Assembly (NCBI RefSeq): GCF_030272615.1
Contig: NC_081415.1
Span: 624,401,740-624,465,739, forward strand
Direction: 5' to 3'
DNA length: 64,000 bases
Source: Cryptomeria japonica
Lineage: Eukaryota > Streptophyta > Pinopsida > Cupressales > Cupressaceae
Within the stretch, counting starts at the first letter, position 1, and the number at the start of each line of letters is the position of its first letter. The notes beneath the pieces are model-generated. The model did not search any database and was not told the DNA's origin. It worked only from the letters and a program-made list of their open reading frames with translations. Shown here one piece after another: positions 23,670 through 35,386 of this stretch. The translations under genes and the position numbers were made by a program.

Positions 23670-26600
23670 CATATGACCCCTTGTGACACCATTTAGTCAT
23701 TTGTGGTCCTAATAGGTCCTAAGGGGTGCACATGTCTCTAAAGGGGCCCTAAGTGGTCCTAATGGGTCACGCATGTGTTAAAACACATGTGTGACCCCTT
23801 AGGACCACATATGACCCCTTGCGACAACATTTTTTCATTTGTGATCCTAAGGGGTGCACATGTCGCAAGGGGCCTTAAATAGTGCTAAGGGGTCAGGCAT
23901 GTATTAAAACACATGTGTGACCCCTTAGGACAACATATGACCCCTTGGGACACCATTTGATCCTATTTGGTCCTAATAGGTCCTAAGGGGGGCACATGTG
24001 TCACAAGGGGCCTTAAGTGGTCCTAAGGGGTCACGCATGTGTTCTAACACATGGGTCACCCCTTAGGACCACATATGACCCCTTGTGACAACATTTTGTC
24101 TTTTTTCATCCTAATAGGACCTAAGGGGTGCACATGTGTCGCAAGGGGCCTTAAGTAAACCTAAAGGGTCACCATGTGTTATAACACATGCATGACCCCT
24201 TATGAAAACATATGACACCTTGTGACACCATTTTGTCCTATGTAGTACCAATAGGTCCTAAGGGGTGCACATGTGTCACAAGGGGCCTTAAGTGGTCCTA
24301 AGGGGTCACACATGTGTTCGAGCACGTGTGACCCCTTAGCACCAAATATGACCCCTTACGACTACATTTGGTCTTTTGTGGTTCTAATTGGTCCTAAGGG
24401 GTGCATATGTGTTGCAAGGGGCCTTAAGTGGTCCTAACAGGTCACGCACTTGTTAGAACACATGTGTGACCCCTTAGGACCACATATGACCCCTTGCAAC
24501 ACCATTTCATTCTATGTCATCCTAATAGGTCCTAAGGGGTGCACATGTGTTGCAAGTGGCCTTAAGTGGTCCTAAGGGGTCACGCATGTGTTAGAACACA
24601 TGTGTGACTCCTTAGGACCACATATGACCACTTGCGACAACATTTTGTCCTATGTGGTCCTAATAGGTCCTAAGGAGTGTACATGTGTCACAAGGGACCT
24701 TAATTGGTCCTAAGGGGTCACACATGTGTTCTAACACATGCATGACCCCTTAGGATGACATATGACCCCTTGTGACACCATTTGGTCCTATGCGGTCCTA
24801 ATAGGTCCTAAGGGGTGCACATGTGTCACAAGGGGCCTTAAATGGTCCTAAGGGGTCACACATGCATGACCCCTTAGGACCACATATGACCCCTTGCAAA
24901 AAAATTTGTTCGTTTGTGGTCCTAATAGGTCCTAAGGTTTGCACATGTGTCACAAGGTGCTTTCAGTTAGCCTAAGGGGTATTGCATGTGTTAGAACACA
25001 TGTGTGACCCCTTAGGACCACATATTAACTCTTGCAACACCATTGCTCCTATGTGGTCCTAATAGCTCCTAAGAGGTGCACATGTGTCGCTAGGGCCCTT
25101 AAGTGGTCCTAAGGGGTCACACATGTGTTCTAACACATGTGTGACCCCTTAGGACCACATATGATCCCTTGCGAGAACATTTGGTAATTTGTGGTCCTAA
25201 TAGGTCCTAAGGGGTGCACATGTTTCACAAGGGGCCTTAAGTGGTCCTAATGGGTTATGCACATGTTAAAACACATGCGTGACCCCTTAGTACCACATCT
25301 GACCCCTTGCGACAACATTTGGTTGTTTGCAGTCCTAATAGGTCCTAAGGGGTGCACATGTGGTGCAACGGGCCTTAAGTGGTCCTAAGGGGTCACGCAT
25401 GTGTTAGAACACATGTGTGACCCCTTAGGACCACATATCACCCCTTGGGACACCATTTGATCCTATGTGGTCTTAATAGGTCCTAAGGGGCACACATATA
25501 TTGCAAGGGGCCTTAACTGGTCCTAAGGGGTGAGGCATGTGTTCTAACACATGCATAACCTCTTAGGATGACATATGACCCCTTGTGACACCATTTGGTC
25601 CTATGTGTTCCTAGTAGGTCCTAAGGGGTGCACATGTGTTGCAAGGGGCCTTAAGTGGTCCTAAGGGGTCACACATGTGTGACCCCTTGCAACAACATTT
25701 GGTCGTTTCTAGTGCTAATAGGTACTAAGGGTTGCACATGTGTTGCAAGCCACTTTAAGTGGTCCTAAGGGGTCACGCATGTGTTAGAGCACATGGGTGA
25801 CCCCTTAGGACCACATATGACCTCTTGCGACACCATTTGTTCCTATGTTGTCCTCATAGGTCCTAAGGGGTGCACATGTGTCGCAAGGGGCCTTAAGTGG
25901 TCCTAGGGGGTCACACATGTGTTCTAACACATGTGTGACCCCTTAGGACCACATATGATCCCTTGCAACAACGTTTGGTCACTTGTGGTCCTAATAGGTC
26001 CTAAGGGGTGCACATGTGTTGCAAAGGGCCTTACGTGGCCCAAAGGGGTCATGCATGTGTTAGAACACATGCATGACCCCTTAGAACCACACATGACCCC
26101 TTGTGACACCATTTGGTCGTATGTGGTCCTAATATGTCCTAAGGGGTGTACATGGCTCACAAGGGGCGTTAAGTTGGCCTAAGGGTTCACGCATGTGTTC
26201 TAACACATGTGTGACCCCTTAGGACTACATATGACCTCTTGTGATGACATTTGGTCATTTGTGGTCCTAATAGGTCCTAAGTGGTGCACATGTGTGGCAA
26301 GGGGCCTTAAGTGGTCCTAAGGGGTCACGCATGTGTTAGAACACATGCATGACCCCTTAGGACCACATATGACCCCTTGTGACAACATCTGGTCTTTTAT
26401 GGTCCTAATAGGTTCCAAGGGGTGCACATGTGTTGCAAGGGGCCTTAAGTGCTCCTAAGGGGTCACGCATGTGTTAGAACACAAGTGTGACCCCTTAGGA
26501 CCACATTTGACCTCTTGTGACACCATTTGGAACTATGTGGTCCTAAGGGGTGCAGATGTGTCGGAAGTAGCCTTAAGTGGTCATAAGGGGTCACAGATGT

Positions 26601-27505
26601 GGTTTAACACATGCTTGACCCCTTAGGATCACATATGACCCCTTGCGACAACATTTGGTCTTTCATGGTCGTAAGGCGTTCACATGTGTCACAAAGGGCC
26701 TTAAGTTGTCCTAAGGTGTCAGGGATGTGTTAGAACACATGCTTGACCCCATAGGACCACATATGACCCCTGGCGACAACATTTGGTACTATGTGGTCCT
26801 AATAGGTCCTAAGGGGTGCACATGTCTCGCAAGGGGCATTAAGTGGTCCTAAGGGGTTGTGCATGTATTAAACACATGCATGATCCCTTAGGACCACATA
26901 TGACCCATTGCAACACCATTTGGTCCTATGTGGTCCTAATAGGTCAAATGGGTGCAAATGTGTTGCAAGGTGCCTTAAGTAGTCCTAATGGAACATGCAT
27001 ATGTTAGAACACATATATGACCCCTTAGGACCGCATATGACCCCTTGTGACACCATTTGGTTCTATGTTTTCCTAATAGGTCATAAGGGGTGTACATGTG
27101 TCACAAGGGGCCCTAGGTGGTCATAAGGGGTCATGCATGTGTTAGAACACATGCGTGACCCCTTAGGGCCACATATGACCCCTTGCGACAAAATTTGGTT
27201 TTTTGTGGTCCTAATAGGTCCTAAGGGGTCACGCATGTGTTAGAACACATGCATTACCCCTTAGGACCACATATAACCTCTTGCAACAACATTTGTTCCT
27301 ATGTGGTCTTAATAGTTCTTAAGGGGTGGACATGTGTCGTAAGGGGCCTTAAGTGGTCCTAAGGGGTCATGCATGTGTTAGAACACATGCGTGACCTCTT
27401 ATGACCACATATGACCCCTTGCAAAACTATTTGGTCTTATGTGGTCATAATACGTCCTAAAGGATGCACATGTGTAGCAAGGGGCCTTTAGTGGTCCTAA
27501 GGGGT
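23670..27505. repeat. 138-bp palindromic satellite, right array (about 28 units)
   Basis: The same unit as 1430-8473, resuming in register after the copia insertion (CATATGACCCCTTGTGACACC). Units keep the GGTCCTAAGGGGTCACGCAT / ATGCGTGACCCCTTAGGACC dyad. Short or rearranged units are visible, for example near 23840-23880 and 27215-27240. The array ends where the final unit runs into the long palindrome at 27506. Confidence 0.95.
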
Positions 27506-27702
27506 CATATAAAATAATTATATACTCCTTAGGATGTAGACATACACTTACATACATACATACACTTGAGGACATGCTTTGAGGGGTCGTGTGTGGTCCT
27601 GAGGTGGCACACATGTGTGTGACCCCTCAGGACCACACATGACCCGTCATAGCATGTCCTGAGGTGTATGTATGTTCTAAGGTGTATATAATTATTTTAT
27701 GT
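27506..27702. repeat. Long imperfect palindrome capping the satellite
   Basis: Centred at 27613/27614 (CACACATGTGTG). From the centre outward the arms share GGACCACACATGACCC / its complement, GACATGCT, tetranucleotide CATA runs, and at the outer ends ATAAAATAATTATATAC against GTATATAATTATTTTAT. The left arm carries about 18 extra bases. It looks like a satellite hairpin core (with CCCCTCAGG instead of CCCCTTAGG) with longer flanks also in inverted order. Confidence 0.85.
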
Positions 27703-28020
27703 GTATTTATGTATGTATGCACGTATGTATTTATGTATGTGTATGTACATGTATGTGTGTATGTATGCATGTGTATTCATTTTTATGTATTTGTATGTCC
27801 TAAGGTGTACATATAATTATTTTATATCTATGTATGTACATTTATGTCTAGATAGGTATGTATGTTTGTGTATGTTTGTATGTAGGTTTGTATGTATGTG
27901 TATGTAGGTGTATGTATGTATGTGTACGTATGTATGTAGGTTTGTACGTATGTATGTATGTATGTATGTATGTGTATGTATGTGTATGTATTTACATATG
28001 TATGTGTGTATTTTTTTCTA
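27703..28020. repeat. GTAT-rich microsatellite
   Basis: Degenerate tandem TATG/GTAT tetranucleotides with longest pure run near 27949-27985. CTAAGGTGTACATATAATTA near 27798 repeats the outer arm of the adjacent palindrome. The ORF across it (Met/Tyr/Cys-rich) is a microsatellite artefact. Confidence 0.9.
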
Positions 28021-28630
28021 ATATTCTAAACTAATATGATAGAATATATGCAAAAAAAAACTATATGTTTTAAAAACTTGAAAAAAATAAATTTTCTATT
28101 AAAAATGACTTAAAAAAAAACAATATAAATTAATATGTTAAAATAAATACATTTAAAAAAAAAGAAAAAAAAAGGTACTTACTCCCGAAACCATTTCGGC
28201 CGGATCTCTGAGACTTTTTGCTTCCTCCTTCTTAACTCTAGGCCGCTCAATGCAAAATGAGTAGCTTGGGCGGATTTCGGCACCTATATAGGGCAAGGAG
28301 TTTCTGCCTGAAATGGTTCTGGCCGGAAACCCCTTGCCACGAGAGTGCAACGTGACTACCGAATGGGGCCAAATTGGTCCGAACGGAACACTTCTAGCCA
28401 GAATGCTTCCGACTGGAACCCTTTTGGCCAGAACCTTTCCGGCCAAAATAGGCATTCCTATCCTAAAGTGCGACATAGATCCATACGATCACCTTTTGAA
28501 ATTTTAAAATTTTGTCAAATAGATTTTGTTTTTTAGAAAACAACAAGTAGCTTAGAAACTACGTTCAATTTTCTATAAATTCTATTCTTATATATTTTTT
28601 AAATAATGTTGGTAACTTATTCAAATTATT
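28021..28630. other. Unassigned region, A-rich then GC-richer GGCC-type motifs
   Basis: 28021-28180 is A/T-rich with several A runs and no gene. 28180-28480 is richer in GC and repeats words such as GGCCGGAA, GGCCAGAAC and TCCGGCCAAAA at roughly 20-base intervals, with a CTATATAGGG near 28286. It could be part of a decayed LTR or repeat, but no ends, primer site or coding region could be identified. Confidence 0.4.
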
Positions 28631-28631
28631 T

Positions 28632-29080
28632 TTGTCAAGTTTCCTAACTCTATTTTTATTTTATCTTCATTGCCACTTAAGGGCCTGTTTGTCCTACCAT
28701 GATCCTACATACATTGTTCCATCACCCAACAACATTCCTTTGGGTTTAATCCCCTTCAATCTGAATCAATGTCACAAACAACACAAGTCTAGAAGCATAA
28801 AAAGGTTTTTCAATCAACTTAGGCGACCTCAGAAGGAAAAAAATCATCTAAGACAGAAAGTATACGATCATTAGGATAAGAAGAAAATATTTTTGTACAT
28901 AAAAAGCTTGCAAAAATTTTGGTTGTGGAAGAGGTACCAATTCCACCAAATGTTGGGAGAATGCATGGAGATGCAGTGGTTAGAGTGACTTTTTCAAATG
29001 ATTTTTTTGGGTACCTAGATTTCAGAACTCCAAAATAGGGCTCTAATAGGTATGTTTTGGAACTACACTCCTAACATTTA
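28632..29080 (+). pseudogene. Possible decayed coding fragment, unrecognised
   Basis: Two short open stretches follow one another in different frames: one up to about 28874 (ends KNHLRQKVYDH) and one from about 28915 (ILVVEEVPIPPNVGRMHGD, then VRVTFSNDFFGYLDF and a TAG). Amino-acid composition looks protein-like, but no domain is recognised and no start or splice site is convincing. It may belong to an old LINE or retrotransposon. Low confidence. Confidence 0.2.
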
Positions 29081-29504
29081 TCAGCTCTTTGCATGGATGC
29101 ACTCATTTTGGTAAGGGGTTCTTCAATTTTTATTTATTTAAGGGAAGGGTTTCTTCATTGTAATTATTTTTGATAAACTAGATTGAGGTTTAGCCTATAG
29201 ATCTAAGTCTTGGTTCCTTGATGGTTTTGGGCTTTTCACCCAAATATGGACCCCCAATTTTGACCCTTCATCGACTCCTTTTAAGTACGTCCAATTCTGA
29301 CTTCAGCTACCCTCTCTTCCTCTCAAGTATTGAGATCTTGAGGTAGTCCAAACCCTCACTAATCAGATTGGTATTTTCCTAAAGCATGATTTTAAATACT
29401 TTGAGAACACATAACTTCCTATCTCAGTTTGTACTCTAATAAATATCAGCCAATAATTTCCAAAGGTTCTCTTAATTCAATCCAAATCTGGTTTAGTCTC
29501 CTAG

Positions 29505-29798
29505 AAGATTATTTTTGAGGAGCTAGAAGTAGTCGATAAAAGTATCTATGAGTTAGGACATTTTACTTTAGAATGAGAGGTTTTGGAGCATGAGGATATC
29601 AAGATTTGTGAGGATCTAGTCTCTAATTCCAATTTATGTTCCTTAGCCAAAAAACAAGATTCATTTTTATTTCCTAAAATAAATCAAACAATGAGGACTA
29701 CCACAAAAGAGAAATCTTGTGAAAAATCTTCTTTGTCAAGTTCTGCATATGACTTTCTAATTTATTTCTCTTCCTTTTCAGAAAAGTTAAAAATCTAA
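29505..29798 (+). pseudogene. Possible decayed coding fragment, unrecognised
   Basis: An open stretch of about 97 codons with a single internal TGA (near 29575) ending at TAA 29796. It is Lys/Ser/Glu-rich (EELEVVDKSIYELG; later KICEDLVSNSNLCSLAKK). No conserved domain is visible. Between it and the fragment upstream, 29081-29504 shows nothing recognisable. Confidence 0.22.
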
Positions 29799-31519
29799 GG
29801 GAATCCGTATAAGGGATAGGATAAGAACAAGGTTCTCATCTCCTCCCAAGAGCAAAATGCTGCAAATGTGAAGTTGATTGATGTATCAGTATGGTTGTCA
29901 TTGATGTCAATGTACTAATTATGTGTTCCAATGTTTGGTGTTGCTTTGGATTCTTTGACATTTATATAAAGATTAGTAGTTTTTTATACATTATGGGAGA
30001 ATATAATTAAAAACTTAAAATCTAATATTTTCTAAAGCTTTCATGTTAAATGTTTTGGTCTCATTTATGAAAAGGTCAGATGGGAACCTCATCCCAACAT
30101 GAAAGCTCAACAATAACATCCACATAAGAAATTTGTGGGGACCCCATCTTCAACATCAATATTCAACAATAACACTCCATTAAAAATATAAATCTTGATA
30201 ACAAAATTGACTAAATCAGAATTTAACTATTGCATTATACTAAAATTTCAAATTTCAAATTTCAAATTTAAAACCAAATATTTACACTACTAATCTACGA
30301 AGCGAAAACTTTTAACAAAACCCTAACTTTTGCAAAACTTTATACATAGCAACGAGAGTAAAACATGCGAAGAGCAATAAAACACATATTGCAAGAGTAA
30401 AGCTCAGAATCAACTATTGGGTATAAGCAGGTATGGATTAGGAAGGCAGACAAGCGTGCAGCAGTAGCAGTCGAATCTCTTTTATTGAGCGATATCTACA
30501 GTCCCGATGGCTATACAATCCAACAAAAGCAAAGGCTCAGAAGCAAAGAACCCAATTCCAATTCTATTTCCAATATTAACGTAAAGTTGAAAAAGAACAT
30601 TGACGAAAGCGTCTTTGTCCTCCCTTCTCTTGTACTCGCTTTCGGTTGAAAAGACATTTCCATTACATGTCCACAAGAATAAGAATTTCGGTAAACTTGT
30701 TTCCTAAATTTTAAAATCGTTGAAAAGATTTATTTCAAGAAGAAAGTGAATGGATACTATTGAAAGCAAAGACAGCTGAAGGTAAAGACAATATAAGATT
30801 AGATATAGAAGAATCTTCTTTGAAGACAGAGAAAAGGAAACTCTGAGAAGTTATGTCACGTCAAGCCTTCACTTTTCTAATTATTACCATTGAAGATGGT
30901 AATATTGAGAGATTTCAAATCAAAAGAGTCACGGAAGGAAGGAGCGAGAAGAAGAAGCAATAACAGCTAACACAGAAATGACAGCAGAAGATCATTCTTG
31001 AATAATGTAGTTTTGTTTCATATAAATGACTCATATTGGAGGTATGTTCTTCCACTCCTCACGTAACCATGAAAGACAAAAGTGTCAAAATAGGTGTTCA
31101 TAGAAGATCTGTCCTAATTAATTAAGCTAAGTAATATTAGATTTTGATATACTTTTTTATTTGAACAACTCTCAGATCAAAAGTGTAATGGAATAAGTCC
31201 CAATTTGGTAATTAAATAAATGCATCAACCAAGTAATAATTAATTGATTTAAATTTGTTATTTTTTAAATTTGTTATTTTGCACATACCATCTTCGAAAG
31301 CAACAACACCTATCTCATCTATAATGTTCATCATGTCAAATGTAATGTAAGTACAACATAGAAGTTTCCATGAAAAAATAGGTGACTTCCTTACCTCACA
31401 CCACTTGTCAAAAGTGAACTCAAACCATAAATGCAACTTGCCAAAAAATAACTCTCCATGACTCTTCAGCTGAACTAGAAACCATCATAGTCATAGTAGA
31501 AATTCATTATAGTTTCAAC
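29799..31519. other. Unassigned region with one exon-like minus-strand ORF
   Basis: Mostly A/T-rich with no repeats of note. GGTTGTCATTGATGTCAAT near 29890 matches a motif near the start of both copia LTRs and may be an LTR remnant. At 30482-30676 the minus strand has a 64-codon ORF (contains KDAFVNVLFQLYVNIG and ends VDIAQ) followed at once by AATAAAA-like sequence, as at the 3' end of a gene. It has no recognised domain. Nothing else is supported. Confidence 0.3.
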
Positions 31520-31522
31520 ATA

Positions 31523-34318
31523 GTGACCTATGGTGGATTTGACCATTTTTCTATTACTTTGAGTATTTCATCCCTTAGTAGAAGAAAGACTTTCCCTTTT
31601 AGATTTGAAACAATGTGGACCCATAACCTTGATTTATTTGATAAAATTGTTGAATGGTGGGATATCAATGTCCAAGGAAGTCCTGTGTACAAAGCAGTTA
31701 AAAAATTAGCCAGTGTAAAAGATAATGTCTAGAAATCGAAAAAGTCCTCCTTTGGAATTATCTTTCAATTGAAAGACTCTTTAAAGAGGGAGCTTGATGA
31801 TATTCAACAACAGATTCAGAACCATGGTTACTGCCCTCAAATTATGAATAGAGAAGTGGATCTCCTTACGAAATTGCACGATATTATTTCTAAATAAAAG
31901 TATTGGAAACAAAGATCTAGAGCCATTTGGCTAAAAAATGGGGATCAGAATACCAATTTTTTTCATATGACTACTCTTAAGCATAGAGATTCTAGTATAT
32001 TAAGAGGATCTCCATTAATAATCAATGAATTGATAAGCAGGAGGAAATGTGTTTTGAAGTTTTTCGATACTTTTCTACTCTCTTGTCTAATGATGGTCCT
32101 CTTGACCAGGTGGCATAGGAAGAGATTCTTAATGAGATCCCAACCTATATTTCCCAAGATATGAATAAAAAAAAAATTTAGAATCCTCACTGTGGATGAG
32201 GTTAGGGAAGTGGTTTTCTCCTTTGAGGGAAACAAAGTTATGGGGCTGGATGGGTTTCCTATCTTCTTCTTCCATCTTTTCTATAATATTGTGGGGGAGG
32301 AAGTTGTGAATGCTACTAACGAATTCTTTATTTCCCGATCCCTCCTAAAAGAGCTCAATGCTACTTTCATTGTGTTAATTCTTAAGAAGCCAGATGCCAG
32401 TTGCTTTCAGAAGTTTAGACCTATCAGTTTATGCAATTCTATATATAAGATCTTTTCCAAGATTTTGGTTTTTAGATTGAAGAAGTTTCTTCCTTTTTTG
32501 ATATCGAAGCAACAAAATGGTTTTGTGTCGGGGCGACAAATTTTGTACTCTATTATTTCAGTTCATGAAAATATCCATTCTCTTGTAGTTAACAAAAAAT
32601 GTGGTTTTTTTCTAAAGTTGGATTTGTTGAAGGCCTATGATGGGGTTGACTGGAGGTTTCTTCTTAGGATGCTTCGTGCCTTTGGTTTTGGTAACCATTT
32701 TATCCAATTTATTAATCAATGTATATTCACTCTTAAATTTTTGGTGCTCATCAATGGTTCTTCGACTGGCTTTTTCTTAGCCACCAGATGTCTCAGATAG
32801 GGGGATCCCATATCGTCATTTCTATTCATCATTATGGGAGAAGCCCTTGGTGATATTATTCATAGACAAGTCTTGAATGGTAGGATCAAAGGTCTCCAAC
32901 CTTCCTCAAAATCTTAAATTTGTTTGCATCAACAGTTTTTGGATGATACCTTGTTGATGAGGGAGAGTTTGGTGTCTGGGGCCAAGACTGTAAAACTACT
33001 TCTCTCTCTGTATAAAAAAATATTCAAATTAGTCAATTATTCTTCCGAAAAGTTTAATTTTTTTCTTTAACACCCTGAATCACAGGCAGATTAAAAATGT
33101 TTAAACTTTGGGGTGTAAGCTTGCATCCCTTTCGGATACTTATCTAGGGCTTCTTCTATTTTTGGGTCCTACTCCGGATTCTTCCTGGTAAATTCTGATT
33201 GATCGATTCCAAAATAAACTTGCAGGATGGAAAGGTACGAAAACCAAAATTCACCGTCATCTTATTTCCTGGGATCAAGTCTTCCTTTCGAATAAGCTAG
33301 GAGGTTTCACCATTAGACATATCTGAGACTTTAATTTTTCCTTTCTACATAGAGAGTTGTGGAGATCTCTGTTGGAGTCTATTGAATGGATTTCCATTAT
33401 CAATAATAAATACCTTTGTCGTGTTCACTTTTCTCATTCTATTTTGGAATGCCATTATCACCTCAGAATGCTTCTAGCCTGTGGATGAACATTATCAATA
33501 CGAGATATTTTATTATTAAAGGTTCTAGATTGTGCCTTGGTAATGGTCAGAAAATCCGGTTATGGGAAGATTGGTGGACTGGTGACTATCCTTTGAGAGA
33601 TTGTTCTTAGGCAACTCCTTTTCTAGACGTGTGTAAAGAATAGGTTAGCCACTGGGTTGCCGATTATATTCAGGATGGCAAATGGATTGACCTTATTAGT
33701 ATTGACCCATTGCTCCTCCCTCTGTAGAAATGGCTCTTGAATGTTCATATTTTGTCCTTCCCTACTGAGAATTTTCTGGTTTGGGAAGGATCTTCTTCTA
33801 AAGCCTTTTCTATTTCTCAGGATTTTGCGCTTCTCTTTTGATATTTTGCTCTGGCCCCATTCTAGTCCTTCCTATGGAACAAGTTATTGATTCCCAAAAT
33901 TAATATTTTCTTCTAGCTCTTTACACAAAATGAGGTGCTCTCTATTGATAAATTATTTAGAAGAGGGTTGTCTTTGTTGAATCGCTACTTTCTTTGTAAG
34001 GAGTCCGCTGAAGATGTTTCTCATCTATTAATGCATTGTCCATTTGTCCAGGATATTTGGGAACACTTCTTTGATCTTTGGGGTGTTAGTTGGTATTTTT
34101 CTCTCAACCTTTTGGAGTGTTGGTTCCAATGGTCTTGCCCCTCTGATAATCATTCTCTTCAGGTTTTATGGAATTTTATGCTCCCTCATGTCACTTGGGG
34201 TATTTGGAAGGAAAGGAATAATCATATTTTCCAAGACAATGAATCTCATGTGTTTCTTGTAGCCCATTACATTCAGACCAATATTAAGGAAAACTTCATT
34301 TCTTCCTGTCCTTCTTAA
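31523..34318 (+). pseudogene. LINE ORF2: endonuclease end, reverse transcriptase, zinc finger region
   Basis: Largely one frame with many stops. RT is clearest at 32192-33060: an N-terminal VMGLDGFPIFFFHLFY region, FRPISLCNSIYKIFSKIL, GFVSGRQILYSI, the catalytic FLKLDLLKAYDGVDW (Asp kept), and QFLDDTLL corresponding to the FADD box with both Asp kept. The thumb region follows to 33400. 33416-33610 carries LGNGQKIRLWEDWW, typical of the region after RT in plant L1. 33935-34318 is a zf-RVT-like domain (RGLSLLNRYFLC...HLLMHCPFVQDIW). Stops include those after 31732, 32800, 33610 and 33727. No start codon is claimed because the 5' end is lost. Confidence 0.85.
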
Positions 34319-34429
34319 AAGCTTGACCCTACCATTGTGACATTTGATCTAGATTGGAACATAATTAATAGATGGCACATTGATTGGGACATTTCTAGAC
34401 CAATTACTAAGATTAAACATACCAGACCA

Positions 34430-34944
34430 ACATTGTTTGGGTTGATCCTTCTAGAGGATGGATCAAAATTAATGTTGACGAGGCACCCAAAGCAAATCCT
34501 GGGCTGGCAAGTTGTGGGGGAGTTTCTCATGACTACAATGGTAGGCTTGTCTCAGTAGTTGCACTCCTACTAGACACTCTAACAAACCACTTTGTTGAGG
34601 CAAATGTGGCCTACATTCGGCTTCAAATGGCTATATGTGGAGGGTACAAGAAGGTCTAGTTGGAAAGTGACTCTCTAAACATCATTAACTGTTTGAGTAA
34701 AAACACCTCCCCTAGCTGGACTATTAAACATCTCATTCAGGAATGGTTTGATAAGATTTCCAAGTTGGATGAAATTCAAATTTCCCATATTTTTAGGGAG
34801 GACAATAAACTTGCAGATCATGTGGCAAATCTTCATGTGATTAGTGATGATTTTAAATGGTGGTGGGAGGGGGATTCCTTTCTTTTTCATTTGTGTCAGC
34901 TAGTTGAGAAGGATGCTGATAATATCTCATCGATAGAGTATTAA
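34430..34944 (+). pseudogene. LINE RNase H domain
   Basis: Reads as an RVT_3-type RNase H: an opening with PSRGWIKINVDEAPK (catalytic Asp), GGVSHDYNGRLV, then EANVAYIRLQMAI, LESDSLNII (acidic residues kept) and IFREDNKLADHVANL. A TAG replaces a codon near 34657 and the end is at TAA 34942. It is in a different frame from the zinc finger domain, so a frameshift lies between 34318 and 34430. Domestic plant L1 elements often carry this domain at the C-terminus of ORF2, which supports the call. Confidence 0.82.
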
Positions 34945-35150
34945 TAATGTTATCTTTTCACATGTGTAAAGGAATTCCTAGAAACAAATGGAGTTAACCT
35001 TCTAGATTGTTCTTGTGGGTCTAGTTTTTTAGCTTATGGTTTAAGCCTGGGTTTAGTTTGAATACCAAAATTTGTAGAGGTAATAGTTATATGGGGGGAG
35101 ACAAGAACATAATAGAACTGTGATCATGTGCCTTATGAGAGAAAAAAAAA

Positions 35151-35386
35151 TATCTATGGATGGAAGTTGTGGATGGTGGTCTAGAACCTTATGTTAGAAA
35201 ACTCCATGGCTAGGATCACAAGATAACGAACAGGTTTCTGAAAGGTTGGAACAAAAGGGTCCTTAGTGTGCATGGGACTGAATTCAAGATTCACGAGCCA
35301 TTCAAAGCTGAGATTATGGAGCTAAGTATGGAAGGAAGGAATTTTTATAGAGAAATAAAAAACTCGGAAGAATCCCTCTCTATTTT
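35151..35386 (+). pseudogene. Orphan coding-like fragment cut by a gypsy LTR
   Basis: About 79 codons open apart from one TAG near 35213. It contains EVVDGGLEPYVRKLHG, RFLKGWNKRVLSVHGTEFK and MEGRNFYREIKNSEES, and has a clear protein-like composition (Trp, Arg, Lys, Glu). It begins right after the LINE A run and stops at the gypsy LTR. No continuation was found after the LTR element at 41528. The pattern recalls N-terminal regions of plant transposon proteins, but I cannot name the family. Confidence 0.35.

Larger units (their letters stand above)
31520..35150 (+). mobile_element. 5'-truncated L1-type LINE with RNase H
   Basis: A non-LTR element on the plus strand. It keeps the end of the endonuclease (GGFDHFSITL at 31530), reverse transcriptase, a C-terminal zinc finger region and an RNase H domain, the order of plant L1-clade ORF2. 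ORF1 and most of the endonuclease are missing, as in 5' truncation. The 3' end is taken at a short A run (35142-35150) after about 200 bp of 3' untranslated sequence. No target duplication was found. It is heavily decayed. Confidence 0.85.

Noticed and set aside
1430-27505. CRISPR-like array (palindromic repeats at regular spacing)
   Set aside because: The sequence between palindromes is itself repeated, the unit is 138 bp, and the context is a plant genome with retrotransposons.
27701-27907. Met/Tyr/Cys-rich ORF
   Set aside because: Translation of a GTAT microsatellite.
28153-28476. 107-codon minus-strand ORF with repeated VLAKRVPVGSILARSVPFG-like wording
   Set aside because: The wording comes from short repeated GGCC-type words; both strands are open here and no domain is visible.
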